DNA from: Acanthopleura granulata
Lineage: Eukaryota; Mollusca; Polyplacophora; Chitonida; Chitonidae
NCBI GenBank assembly: GCA_016165875.1
Contig: JABBOT010000080.1
Coordinates: forward strand, 18,572,572 to 18,636,571
DNA length: 64,000 nucleotides
Reading direction: 5' to 3'
The notes below the pieces were generated by a model that saw only the letters and a list, made by a program, of their open reading frames with translations, was not told the DNA's origin and ran no database searches. Both the position numbers and the translations under genes were made by a program. This document shows positions 42,761 through 54,068 of this stretch, one piece after another. Within the stretch, counting starts at the first letter, position 1; the number at the start of each line of letters is the position of its first letter.

Positions 42761-45700
42761 CTGAAAAACAAAGAGCAAAATAAAAAAATGTCAAATTTAG
42801 TAGAGAAGACAATATTTATTATTTGTTTACCTGAGAGTTGTTTCATTTCATTACATTTTATTCACCATAAACCATGAAATAATAACGTAAATAAACATTT
42901 GAAAGATATGGCGGGAATAAAGCTCTATCCCACTGAAAATACAACACTAACTGTTTAACAGGGAAGCACCTCGGTGATTATATCACAATGTGTTATCTAT
43001 AGCAACAAAACATAGTAAACAATCATGAATCATAATGCCATATATAAAACTTTTAAGGTATTCTTGGCGAACTTAGGTGTTTATTTATTTTTTATTATTA
43101 TTAAACATACATGAGCAAAATTGCGTCCTTAATTAAGCTGAGATTTGATGAGAGACATGAAATTAATACTGCGGAGTGTGACTGGTAATTTATTCCATTT
43201 TCAAGGGCTAATTGTGGTTAGCGAGAAGTATGATAGATTAGTTCTGTATATAGTCTAGTCTGTGATAGTCTAATGGCATTGCTCTAGTGCTATAGTGATG
43301 GGTAATAGATTGTCTCATTAGATATGTCTCGAAAACTGAGAGGAATATGTTTCATGCTGGAGAATTTTCACTTGTACGATGGCAGTCAGCACATTAAATT
43401 ACTTACCTTTGGCAACTAAATATCAAACTTTTGGGGGATATAAAGATATTCTACATTAGTGGAAGAAAATTTAAGTGGGCTGCACCAAACTTTCACAAAA
43501 AATGAGCCGCCACTCACTCAAGAAAACAAGGTTTTCTTATTGAAACTGTATTCCGTGCACAATATGGCAACACTCAGCACAACAACTTTCAACAAAAAAA
43601 GATTCAATTCAGTTTAAAATCCCTGTTCACATGTATACGCTATTCTTACAGATCAATCAACAGCTTTTGTATCAAGGGAAATAACTCACCTACAATGGCT
43701 AACCACACAGTCATTACTGCAGTACTCATTGTCCCATCCAGGGTTTTCTATCACATGATTGGTGCAGCCATCCCGCACACACCTCCCTGGGCTTGTGATC
43801 CGTCCATCTAGTCGGACACCTGGGTGCTGAAGGTCAAAAGGTCAAAGAAATTAGTTACAGTACTTAATTTCTATATATTTATTTATTTATTTCAATGGTG
43901 TTTCACGCTGTACTCAAGAATATTTCACTTATACGACGGCGTCCAGCATTATGGTGGGAGGAAACCGGACAGAGCCCTGGAAAATTCAGACAAATGAAGT
44001 ATGATAGGTTAGCTTTGAGTGTATGATAATTATGAACATATTCATGCAAGCAGCTTGCAACCTGAAGCATGTGCTCTGAAAGATGATTTACATGCTATAA
44101 GGTTTGGTAGTTAAACAGACGAAAAATATACGTGACTGATGTAATTTACAGTGATATTTCACTTCAATGAGGGCAATCAGAGTTACAGCCTCACCAATGT
44201 GAAATGCGCTGATCACTTCCTGTTGTGATCTTGCAGTACTTGCGTACTACCTAAGACTTTTTGAGCAAGCAAGCACCAGACAGTGAGACGTACTCCAAAA
44301 AAAGAACAATGGGCATATAGCTTTATAATTTCCTATTGAGCTCAAAAACACTTGCTTAGGCGAGTGACTGAGACTTCGAGTGAATGAGGGAGTGAATGCT
44401 TGGGGTTTAATCTCGTACTTAACAATGTTTCAGTCATATGAAAACGAGAAGTCCTTCCGGTGTGTGCATACAGTGTGTCTTCTTGTGCCACCAAAGTGCT
44501 GCCACCACTGGAACATCATGCTGAAAACACCAGACAGAACACCCAACCCAACCCCATTATAGTGACACCCGGCCAACCAGCCCTGTTTCTTTGCTCTCAC
44601 CTCTCCACGCTGAGTGTCATGCCTTATCATGACCCGACCTGGACTTGAACCTGGATCTTCCACCTTCCAGGCAGACACTCTAACCACCAGAAAACAGAGG
44701 TGGTCAACTGAGACTTTGATCTAAGCATTTAATTACCTGGTTCATAAAACCCTGCGACATCATCATGGGCTCAGACGTGGGAACCATCGGCTCTAGTGTT
44801 GGGGGTGGTCTTGGTGCTATCGCCTGCAGCATCGGACTGGAGTTACCATGGTAACCCATCATGTCCTGCTGCATGTGTTGTGGAGGGGGCATAACCATGG
44901 ACGACATCATCGCCTGTGTCATGGAGTTATTCCCCCCTGGCATGGTGGTCATGGGGTTAGGCAGAATCTGTTTGTTGCTCATCTGTGAGGGAGTAAGGTT
45001 ATCTGGTGTGATGGGATCCACTTGCTCCACTGCTTGCTGAAATCAGACAAATCCAAAATGACAGATCAAATTATTAATATCAGTAAACACACACAAGTTC
45101 TTAGAACTCTTTCAAACAGTATAACCAAGGGTCTTCTATGGTTTCCATTACAGGTACCATTACTTGTAATTCTAAATCCACATAATTCTAACTGCCCAGT
45201 TTCCTTGTTTTAGTTTTCATGGTTTGGTCACTGAAAACTATAAAGTGAAACACTGATGTCAGAAATACACTTCAATTCCACAGAAAATATCAGTCAGTTG
45301 CACAGTATATTGTAACATATGTGCCACGAAGCCTGTCACTGAACAGGCCTGAATGTTGCTCATTCACTCACTTTGGACACTAAACTCGCCCTGTAAGCAG
45401 CCAACTGTTTCAGGTAGTCCTTCTTTGCATTTTCAGTCTTTTTCTTGTATACCTATGATAACAAAAGGATTTGAAAATGAAGATTTCATGCAAAAATAAA
45501 CAAACTCAAATTTCCATAATTTGACATTCCACAAAAATGTCAATGCCATTTTCTCCTCAGGCCTCCCATTAAATGAATAACCTAAGTTAAAAATACATGA
45601 AGACGTGACAAAATCTTACCGACTGACTGATGCACAGAGCAAAAAAAAAAAAAAAACGACAACAGACTACCTTCTAAAGAAATATGCATTATCCAAACGA

Positions 45701-48700
45701 CCATCTCAGGCAGATTCCAAAAACGGTTTTCATGACTTCTTTTTTTCAACAGTGAGTAAAATTCACTGTAAAAATGAAGACTGAGATTTTCTGGTGTACT
45801 TCTCGGACCATATAGAACAAGTGACATCATATAGAACAAGTGACATCTAATATGGCCTAAAGAGTACAGCAAAGGTTCTTCTGGAAGTTTACTCATTTTT
45901 GAAAATAATGTAAAATGAAAAAAATATACATTAGAATCATTTTTGGAATTTGCATAAAATAGCCTTTCAGATGAGCTGCTAAACAGTGGTCGTCACATGA
46001 ACTACAAATCAAAGAAAAACAGAACGAAAAAAGAGCACAATGAAAAATGCCCTGTTCCCAACAATCTAATGAAAGCTCATTTCCCAAGGTGCAGGCAGAA
46101 TCTAAAAATAATATTATAAAGCAAGTGATGGAACAGAAATAGGAGTGTATCAATTTCCTGAAATTATATACTGGACAACCATCCCTCTGGAAACAGACCT
46201 ACAAGTGATCTGCATTGATAACACAATCACTAATGATAATTGTCTTAGCTTTCTTCAGAACTCTGTTTGATCTTCCTAGTACAGCGAAGTGACAAATTGT
46301 CTTTTATATCTGTATCCTCTATAATAACCATGCATATGCTATCTTAATCTATATATTTAACATTGTTCCAGTGGTGGAGTGCACACACACAATAAGTAAA
46401 TCAAACATGCACAACCCTACCCTTTGATCAGATCACCAAATGAGGACAATAATAGTATGTACTTAATACGGGTGTGTCTACATCAAAAGTGACCAGAGTA
46501 ATTTTTACATAAGTGGATCATTAAAAAAAACAAAAAAAAAACAAAAAAAAAAAACAAGATAATTTGTGCATCTCTTCCCAGCTGCTGGTCAGTGTGGTTG
46601 TAATGTTGCAAAATCTGATAATTAGTAATTAGCCGGGAGCTGTAATTAGATTGCTTGGCTGGCAATCTGGCCCCAGTAGAATAATCAAAAGCTCTTCTCC
46701 ATGCAGAGGCCTAAGTAATCTGCATCCAGGTAGACTAACACAGCTGATCTGAGAGTAACAAAGTGCTCAGCGCAGTGGAAAGATATCTCATTAAAACTCT
46801 CCCACCCCACCCCGCGGCAGGGATGATTCAACGACAACAAAGGAGGCTTGGTTTCATTTTTACTGACAGCGTCCCGTTAAATTCTAATCGATATGGTGGA
46901 AACAGTGTGCCTGGGCGTATTAAAACAGGGCCAACAAAGGGCAATTTGAGCAGAGTGGCAATCCTTAAATGGCAGTGACATTCAAAGTCATATCTCTGAT
47001 TTAATAATTAAGAGCCGGCTCACCTCAGCCAGAGCTATCAATGATTCATCTCGTTATGTCCTAAAACAGCCAGATAACCATTTCATATCTCAGATTTCCG
47101 CGGATGATAAGCCCAGATCAAGTCTCCATACCATTAGCACCTGTTTATCTCGTTAATATTTAACAAAAGATGAGGATTTAAAAAATTAAAACTTCGACAC
47201 TCACATTTTTGTGATCTGGATCCAGTCCATCCCACATGGAAGCCACGATTTTTGAAACTTCACCGAAACTTGCATTGGGATTTTGTCCCTTGATGGCTGC
47301 TTGTGTGTCACGGAAGAACAAGGCATAGGCTGACACTGGTCTGCAGTTGATAAAAATAGTCACATATATTTCATCTGTGAAAACACCATTACATGTGTTC
47401 TTGATTCCCCCCACCACATATCTGCATGTGTACAGTAGCGTATGCTCACCAGTTACATACATGTAACATTTGCCTTTTTCTCATCACCTTATATACTGTA
47501 AATCCAAAAACCACACAGGACAAATTGAACACAATTCCTGCAGTTAATGGTACAAATTGTAGGCCTACCCCTGAAAACCTTGATAAGGTAACCACCAGCA
47601 AACTCACTGTGTGCACCCCTCTCCCCTCTCCCCCCTTTCAACCTTCAAGTTAGAAAACAGGCAGGTGCAAGCATTATTCTGCTCCCGGGCTAGATAGGAA
47701 GAGCAGGTGCACTGAGCTGGGCACAATAACCATGGCTTGAGCAGACAGGAGTTAACTACTCAGTGTTAACCAGGGAGAATAGCTGTGTGCAGCTCTCACT
47801 GAGCTGTTACATCATGTCAGTTCAACAACAGCCATTAGCATAGAAACGGCTCCCCGTATATCATGAACAATGCAAATAATGCCACTGAAAAGTGACTGAA
47901 TATGACAGCACAGTGCAATAGAAGGAACACCCTCCCTCCCCCCCCCCACCCCCCAAAAAAAACATGGTGGGACAACAGTAAATAAAGTACTGTAACTATA
48001 CAATTTCAAAACTTTTCAAATACAAATAACTTTTTAGACTCACTTCTGTGGCTCATTCGGATCTTTCTTTTTCTTCTTTTTAGGAACTTTCTGTTTTTTC
48101 GAGGCAGTTTCCACAGGTTTAACAGGAGCTGGTGCGGCTGTTCTTTTTAAGCCCCCGGCCAACTGAAAACACAGAAACACAAAAAGGTCAGAGCTATGTC
48201 AACGCAACTGATACCACAGCCTGTTATCGGGAAGTCCTGTAGCATTAAAGCAGGAGATTTCAAAAAAAAAAAAAAAAAAAAAATTCAACTGAAGTCTGAT
48301 ATAATGAAAGTGGCTTATTTTTTAATTTTGGAAAGTGTTACCCATTTTACTTCATGAGAGAGGAAGATGATTTCCCCATAGCTTTAATACAGGTCAACCT
48401 TTTGTAATTAATTACCCCTGAGAATCGAACCTGAGAAATCTGTGTTTGAAACTATATAAATCTAATTACCTGTGGTAGAATCTAGTAACTAATGAGCCCA
48501 ATTATGTGCAGATAGGGCAAGTACAATACATCGGTTTATTCACATCTCTACTCAGATGCAAAACTGCATGTAACAGTAGACTGAAGTAGGTAAAAGCTGT
48601 AAGTAGCTTTGTTGTTTCTTCAGCCATCCATTTAGTCCACACACAATGATAACAATACACTCAAGGCTAACATCTGTCCAAGAGTTCATGATATGTAATC

Positions 48701-49645
48701 ATTTTTGTAATCACTTCAAGTCAATGACCCATACACTAACTGAGTGCTTTGAATAACCCTGATATAAAAAAGGGAAGCAATCTCTGCCATCTACATGTAG
48801 CTCTCAGAAAAAATAAATAAATTAACATTGTTAAAAACTGGAAATGTTTTATGACGGTAAATGTGTCTGCAAGTTAAAATGTTGAATTTCCACCATTCCC
48901 CAAATATAACATAATTCTTGTACTTATGTGACTATTGAAATGAATACACACAAAAACCACACACACAAAAAAATTATTGCAATTATATTAGCTCTCATAC
49001 CCAGATCTACTTTAGTGACTTCACATCAAATTTGTTCTCAAATTCTTTTGTCAGGACAATATCTTTAAACTGAACTCTCAGCATAATATGCAGGTATCTT
49101 AGTGTTCAATGGCTTTCTGAAACCTTCATGACAATTTGGCAGTATTAGACGGTGAACTGACTTCACATAAAAAGACCCCCCAAAAAAAGGAAAAGAAAAA
49201 AAAAACAAAACAAAAAACAACTGCCATTCATATTGAAGGACAACTGAAGGTCACTAGTGATTTCCATCAGAAGGTGCTAATCCCTTTGTTTTCATTGGCC
49301 TCTGCTAAACCTCTAAATTCTACACTCCAATAGGTCATACCAAAGTCTCCCTTATTTTCATGATGTATTAAAAAATGACGCACACAAATGGTGACTTTAG
49401 CAAAAAGGCTGATGCAATATTGACACTTGCAGGGAAGGGAGCTTTCAGTGTATACCTGAAGTGTGGAATGCTTATTTGCTGAGGGTTCAAACCAAATAAC
49501 TGACCTCAAAGTCAAACATCCACTTTACTGATCCGACACAAGCAAGAGGTCTGGTCCTAATTTAGCACCTTTACCATCCTTGTGCTTGATGTTTGAGAAG
49601 AGTGTGGGAAGTATTGAATGCTAATACAAAGGATCACAGGAGAGA

Positions 49646-49700
<55 letters not shown>

Positions 49701-52292
49701 AAGTTGGTCATATTTTGTAATGTCATATTTTACACTCTCTTTACACTCTTGTCACACTTTGTCATAAACCCCTTTCTAAATTTGTAACTTTATGTCAGAT
49801 ACAATTCACAATACCACATATGTCAGATACAACTCACAATACCACATATACATGTAGATATTTGATATAGTTGGTTTAGGGGTTGGGTTTCATAATCACT
49901 CCAGTTGAACTTACATTAAATGTTTTTGAGACGACTCTGGGTTTGTTTTTAAGGGGCTGGGGATTGGAGATGTGTCACATTTTCTCACAGAGATAAATTA
50001 AATAATCTGTATATGTTTCAACTTGGTACATAAGACAGGGATATCCTCTTGTTATATCCTCCAGTGTGTACAATCCAAATGAAATCTGATGCCGGTCTTT
50101 TGAATGTGACAGTATAATGATACCTGTCCATAGTACTTGATTAATCAAAATTTCTTATGCGTCAGAGAGAGATTCTGATGGCCTGAACAAAATGGTCCAA
50201 ATCACAGTAAAAACACTGACCATTTTCTGCTGTCCTTGAGGCTGCAGTACCTGTGTACTGTATGTTAAGTGTTTTCAGTATATCTCCAATGATTTCACAG
50301 AATTTTGAACAAACTAACCAGGCCCCAGTTTCATGAAGCTCACTTAGCTAAGTATTTGCTTAACTTCCATGACAATGTATTTTGTACAGATAGGAAGTGC
50401 ACTTGGCTAAGGGCAACTTAGAACTAAGTATGCTTCATGAAACTGGACCCAGACTACTGTACAAACAGTGAATCAGTTTGTGATTCACTGTTGATCACAC
50501 AAAAATTCACACAACTTTTCACTAGTAGCTCGCCACGATATGGCTGAGATATTGCCGATGTGGCGTTAAGCCATAATCATTCATTCACTAGTAGCTGAGT
50601 TACTATATCCTGAAGAGTGTGTTATATGTGAGCAGAACTTTGGATGGCTTTATACCCCACTGAGAGGCAGTTCACGAAAAGGTCAACAGAAGTTCTGCTC
50701 AGGCCCACAACTAAACTTAGCTACACAATGCATGGTTCATTTAAGAGCTAGATGAAAGCAAGTAAGAAATTTCCATGTGATTTGAGGATAAAACCTAGCC
50801 ACAATAAAACAATGACAAAAAGTAGGCCAAACACAGAGCAGAAAAATGTTAATTTAAAACTGTTTGTGTGTGAAAGTCAAGCAAGTATGTTTGGATGACT
50901 GTATTGGAAGTTAACAATGCTTTGCCTGTCTAAACAGAAAAGTAAACAACGAAAGATTGGGGTCAAACACAAGAAGTATGGCAGAATGGAAATCAATCTG
51001 TTCTGCATACACAACATTAAAAAGAAATCAGCAAAATTATACAGGGAACTTATTCTGCAGATCAGTCAATTTTGCAGCGTGTTGGTAAATGGTCAGACTC
51101 AGATATTAATACAGACACTTTAAGATTATTCTCAATATGGAAATATTTAAACATTCCAACAAAAATACAAACAATTATAGTGAATAAAATAGAATGATAT
51201 CTTATCTCAATTTGGCATCATTACAGATTTTGATGTAACTGTCAATAAATAACTTCATGTAAGCTGTCATAAAGCACTCTGGAATGCATTTTTGTTTTGT
51301 GGGGGTGGTGATGAGTTACGACGTTATGGGGGTGGGCGGCGGTGATGAGTTACGACATTATGGGGGTGGGTGGTGGTGATGTGTTATGACGTTATGGAGG
51401 AGTGGTGGTGATGAGTTATGACGTTATAGGGCTGGGTGGTGGTGATGAGTTATGACGTTATGAGGGTGGGTGGTGGTGATGAGTTATGACCCCACCCTAT
51501 TTTTGTTGTATAATTCCTGCTCTTGAAGAAGATGGGGATTTTACAGAAATTAAGATGAAAAAAAAATAAAAAAGAAACTTTCATCATAATACTAAGACAA
51601 ACGCTTTGAGTAAGGCCCTTTTTTGGAAGATTGGCCAAATCCTTCTCCAGTGCTGGTATGTGACAATGACAATAGTAAAGTGGCCTTACCTGTGCCAGAG
51701 GTAGGCTGTCGTCGCTGTCTTCACTGCTCTGACTGGGGCTCGATGTGTGGGTAGAGTGGGAACCAGCCGGGGAGCCCTGCTTCACAACGGACTGAAACCC
51801 TAACTGTGAAGTGATCTGGGATTGGCTAATCGTCGTCAACGGTTGCTGTCCCATCATGCCCATTGTCGACAGTGTCGTAGGCGCTCCTCCTAGCGAATAA
51901 CTATTGGACGTTGTCATGGAAACTGAAGAGAGCATGGTACTATTGCTGGCCGTCGACATGACGCTGTTGGACAGACTAATATCCGGCACCTCAAAGTTCG
52001 CAGGAGGGAATTTGGGAACCATGATGGCATCTGTCATGTGACGAGCCTGGGGAATGTTCTGATTGGTCGAGGAGCAGTTTTGCTGCGCCATGTTTGGGGG
52101 GTGGGACAAGGGCTGGGTAAGGTTCATGCTGTCCAGGTCCATCAGGTTGCCGCCCGTACGGGACAAGGGTTGGCCTGTGGAGAAGGTGTTCTCCTGCATT
52201 GATTGGGTGACATTGTCTGACACCTGCTGTATGCCCATTCCCATGGGCGCTAGATCAAAGTCCTCGTCTCCAAAACTTGGGGTGTGGAATGT
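42700..52292 (-). CDS. tox: TOX-family HMG-box protein, seven exons assembled
   Basis: Exons in transcript order: 52,292-51,690; 48,162-48,044; 47,340-47,205; 45,452-45,372; 45,036-44,737; 43,826-43,690; 42,760-42,700. Every join has GT...AG and matching phase, for 1,437 bp or 478 codons plus stop. The protein has the [14 protein letters not shown] start shared with TOX3/TOX4, an acidic Ser/Met/Gln-rich N-terminus, a basic nuclear-localisation stretch ([19 protein letters not shown]), one HMG box ([20 protein letters not shown] to [12 protein letters not shown]) and a conserved Cys-rich end (CVRDGC...[16 protein letters not shown]). The HMG box binds bent or structured DNA, so the protein is a nuclear chromatin or transcription factor. 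The start codon is not in these exons; see 53,386-53,503. Which vertebrate member is closest was not determined, but the Cys-rich end is TOX4-like. Confidence 0.92.
42761..43689 (-). other. tox last intron, containing the right duplication breakpoint
   Basis: Intron between the Cys-rich exon and the last exon. The duplicated sequence ends at 43,184, inside this intron. The remaining 505 bp up to 43,689 is single copy in the window. Confidence 0.88.
43690..43826 (-). CDS. tox: tox Cys-rich C-terminal exon
   Basis: 45 codons plus two bases. Encodes [16 protein letters not shown], then [20 protein letters not shown] and SNDCVVSHC. The spaced Cys/His residues are the conserved C-terminal signature of TOX3/TOX4-type proteins and could bind zinc, which is an inference. 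Donor GTGAGT, acceptor GACCTTCAG. Confidence 0.93.
43873..43983 (-). mobile_element. Truncated tRNA-related SINE in a tox intron
   Basis: GGTGTTTCACGCTGTACTC, AATATTTCACTTATACGACG and TGGTGGGAGGAAACCGGAC match the body of the 14,669-14,933 element. The tRNA head is missing. Confidence 0.75.
44375..44700 (-). mobile_element. Full-length tRNA-derived SINE in a tox intron
   Basis: Read on the minus strand, CTGGTGGTTAGAGTGTCTGC is an A-box region and CAGGTTCAAGTCCAGG a B box at normal tRNA spacing. A body follows (GGCTGGTTGGCCGGGTGTCA, GTGGCACAAGAAGACACAC). It ends in GAGATTAAACCCCAAGCATT followed by CACTC repeats, the usual 3' tail of this family. The 85-codon frame across it belongs to the SINE. 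Confidence 0.85.
44737..45036 (-). CDS. tox: tox Met/Pro/Gln-rich exon after the HMG box
   Basis: Exactly 100 codons, phase 0 at both ends, starting [13 protein letters not shown] and ending [10 protein letters not shown]. Rich in Met, Pro, Gln and Ser ([15 protein letters not shown]), and likely disordered, as in the corresponding transactivating region of TOX3. Acceptor TGTCTGATTTCAG, donor GTAATT. Confidence 0.9.
45372..45452 (-). CDS. tox: tox exon: HMG-box helix 3
   Basis: 27 codons, phase 0 at both ends, encoding [20 protein letters not shown] then RASLVSK. Nearly identical to vertebrate TOX over the same exon. Donor GTGAGT. Confidence 0.95.
46540..47160. promoter_or_regulatory. Candidate intronic regulatory element next to the HMG-box exon
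   Basis: Unlike the AT-rich flanks, this stretch is free of repeats and dense in short motifs typical of developmental enhancers. It has homeodomain-type cores (GATAATTAGTAATTAG, TTAATAATTAAG), GATA sites (TGATAAGC, CAGATAACC, TTATCTCG) and E-boxes (CAGCTG). It lies within 500 bp upstream of the acceptor side of the intron following the 47,205-47,340 exon. This is a compositional inference only. Confidence 0.3.
47205..47340 (-). CDS. tox: tox exon: HMG-box helices 1 and 2
   Basis: One base completes Lys, then 45 codons encode [39 protein letters not shown] and DPDHKN. The TOX hallmark [15 protein letters not shown] is intact. Acceptor TTTATCAACTGCAG, donor GTGAGT. Confidence 0.96.
48044..48162 (-). 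CDS. tox: tox exon: basic region and start of the HMG box
   Basis: 39 codons plus two bases, starting [17 protein letters not shown]. It contains [15 protein letters not shown], the bipartite nuclear-localisation-like stretch directly before the HMG box in all TOX proteins. Acceptor TTTCTGTGTTTTCAG, donor GTGAGT. Confidence 0.95.
49646..49698. repeat. (TA)n microsatellite
   Basis: About 26 TA units interrupted once by TG. Likely length-variable. Confidence 0.95.
49793..49853. repeat. Two-unit 31-bp direct repeat
   Basis: TGTCAGATACAATTCACAAT then ACCACATA is repeated immediately with one change (CAACTCAC). Confidence 0.9.
50321..50450. mobile_element. MITE-like element with 19-bp terminal inverted repeats
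   Basis: The left end GGCCCCAGTTTCATGAAGC and the reverse complement of the right end, GGGTCCAGTTTCATGAAGC, differ at two positions. The interior (TTAGCTAAG, CTTAGAACTAAG) is also partly palindromic, and the total is 130 bp. No transposase is present, so it is a non-autonomous DNA element. Confidence 0.8.
50525..50590 (+). mobile_element. 3' tail of a SINE-type repeat
   Basis: GCCACGATATGGCTGAGATA then TTGCCGATGTGGCGTTAAGC is followed by CATTCATTCACT. This resembles the end of repeats I associate with gastropods, where GGCGTTAAAC precedes CACTCACTCACT. Only the tail is present. Confidence 0.55.
51297..51490. repeat. G-rich minisatellite, about 34-37 bp x 5-6
   Basis: Units read GGGGGTGGGTGGTGGTGATG then AGTTATGACGTTAT with small changes. 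It lies 200 bp into the tox intron from the donor at 51,690. On the tox transcript strand it is C-rich (CCACCACCACCC). The plus strand has runs of G2-G5 that could fold into a quadruplex. Confidence 0.92.
51690..52292 (-). CDS. tox: tox N-terminal exon (TFHTPS...)
   Basis: 201 codons, phase 0 at both ends. It begins [18 protein letters not shown], the sequence shared by TOX3/TOX4 (TFHTPSLGDEEFE), and ends [31 protein letters not shown] matches the family's QLTTINQSQLSAQLG segment. The Ser/Met/Asn-rich remainder is probably a disordered activation region. Donor GTAAGG, acceptor CTGTTTGCAG. Confidence 0.95.
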
Positions 52293-53385
52293 CTGCAAAC
52301 AGAGACATCGACCGAGATATAAAAGTGAACAAGATAACAGTCAAGTTAGTTAGCCAATGCAGTAAAAGTCAACACTGGTTCACCATTCACACATGAAATG
52401 ACTTCGTCTTAACTATCACACGATTGCAGTCAGGTTAATGGGAGGAAACAGTTGCAGAGCCCAAGTAGATGGCCAGGAATGGGTGGATCCCAAACACCCC
52501 ATGCCCCAAAACCCTTTTCTTGTACAATGTCACTTTTCATTCTATTCTCCGTGAAAGTTTTAACATTTAGCAGCATTGTCTGAGACATCTGATTGACCCA
52601 TTTGAAGCAATATCGATTATGACTAGATGGTGAAGTGTATGTTCTTGACTGACAGTTAGATAAAAGGTGTATCAGATTGACTTAATTGGACAAACATCAA
52701 CCAATATGTCCATAATCAAGCGAACCCATGGATGTTAAATCTAACGTATATGTTACAGAACCTCTGAAATTCAATGCCAAACTTATATCACATACATGTA
52801 TCTTAGGTTCTTATTTAATGCCATAAACATCCCTATATACATGGATATACCCAGGTGTTTTTACGGCTATTTCATTGTAGAAACTCAATCTGAACAAATC
52901 GGAAAGCTCAATATTTTTTTGTCACCAGTGTATCAAAAATTCAATTTATTCCATGAAAACTCAATATAAAATTTGCCTAAAACTCAATTTTCCAATATTT
53001 TTCATTAGACAGCAGCTTAAAAAAGTCCTGCATGCATTAAAATGTTAATCTGATTTGCTTTCTTTTCCAGGAACTACAATACATCAAATCTGTAAAACTG
53101 AATAAGATATTGCATTGATGTTGTTTACAAGTAATTGTTTGATATGGGTTTGATGTTGTTTTCAACATTATTTGGTTCATATACATGTAACATATACACA
53201 TAACAAAAAAGACAGCACTGAAATAACATACAACATGCACAAGTGCATGTGTGTGTCCTTTCTGCTTGCATGTCCAAGGCTATGATAATGTGTGCACATC
53301 TGGACCATAAAGTACCACATGTCATAAATGGTCAGATGAACCTTGTGACAGTAATGTTTTGTGCTTGACCGTGTATTCAAATTAC
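52293..53385 (-). other. Probable tox intron
   Basis: 1.1 kb of AT-rich sequence between the N-terminal exon and the candidate upstream exon. No repeat of note. Confidence 0.5.
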
Positions 53386-53503
53386 CTGTTCAGTGTGTCG
53401 GTCAATAAGACGAGCAATAACCTGTATAGGTAAGTCATCTAAATCTGTCAAGGTTAACAAGCCACTGACCGTCACAGCCAGGTGCTCACAGTACAGCCAT
53501 GGA
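53386..53503 (-). CDS. Candidate upstream exon of tox
   Basis: 118 bp: one base then 39 codons, reading PWLYCEHLAVTVSGLLTL then TDLDDLPIQVIARLIDRHTEQ (given as TDLDDLPIQVIARL and IDRHTEQ). It ends in CAG|GTAATT at phase 0, exactly as needed to join ...EQ|TFHTPS; vertebrate TOX3 also has EQ before TFHTPS. Upstream is TTGATATCTAG as a possible acceptor. Alternatively, the frame stays open back to an ATG at about 53,519-53,521, which would make this the first coding exon. I do not recognise the LxDLDDLPIQVIARLI segment as part of known TOX N-termini, so it could be a chance frame. Confidence 0.5.
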
Positions 53504-54029
53504 CTAGATATCAAAATACATATCATAACCTAGCCAGTAACAACATTAGTTTCTTTATCAAACATATATATATATATGTGTGTACATATATCAGTCGATC
53601 AAATGTAGGGATATTCTATGTAAATTTGCTGTTTTTTGGTCAGAGGTTATCACTGTCTAATAGAGACCTTGGAAATACTTAATAGTGTATCTGGGCCTTC
53701 ACCCATAACCTAAATATATATCAAACTTTGGTATGAGAGAAATTCCATATCCAGATAATAGTCTTAAAGAGCACAACATAACAAAATATACAACCTAAAA
53801 AAACTAAGAAATGAAAGATACTCGGAACGGTTTAAACCTTGGGAATGCTTAAATCCGGTGATAATGATCGATACCTGTTACGAATGATCAGCTTCACAAT
53901 GAAGTCCTCATTATGACAGAGCACTATGCCGTTACAATCGATACAAGCTCCTGCTGTGTAATAACAAATCTGATAGAGGTACCTGTGGGCTGACAATGGC
54001 ATGACAACCTTGCTTTGTGCGATTTACCT

Positions 54030-54068
54030 TCAACAATGATATCATCAACAATGATATCATCAACAATG
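54030..54068. repeat. Short tandem repeat, about 15 bp x 2.5
   Basis: TCAACAATGATATCA occurs twice in a row and then partially. Confidence 0.9.

Larger units (their letters stand above)
27898..43184. repeat. Segmental duplication copy B (part aligned to copy A)
   Basis: This is the collinear partner of bases 1-21,527. The full copy-B unit probably starts at 21,528 and so includes the minisatellite, the CRAL-TRIO terminal exon and the ASTE1-like pseudogene, giving about 21.7 kb. At 43,184/43,185 the match ends and single-copy sequence from the tox last intron begins. Unlike copy A, this copy remains attached to the upstream exons of tox. Confidence 0.93.
48163..51689 (-). other. tox intron with several small repeats
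   Basis: About 3.5 kb. It contains a poly-A run near 48,260, an A-rich stretch near 49,177-49,215, a (TA)n microsatellite, a 31-bp duplication (49,793-49,853), a foldback element, a SINE tail and the G-rich minisatellite, all listed separately. No exon was seen. Confidence 0.85.

Noticed and set aside
44430..44687. 85-codon minus-strand frame
   Set aside because: It lies wholly within a tRNA-derived SINE.
51450..51689. Extension of the tox N-terminal frame past 51,690
   Set aside because: The frame continues only by reading through the donor CAG|GTAAGG into intron and minisatellite. The phase-matched next exon is at 48,162.
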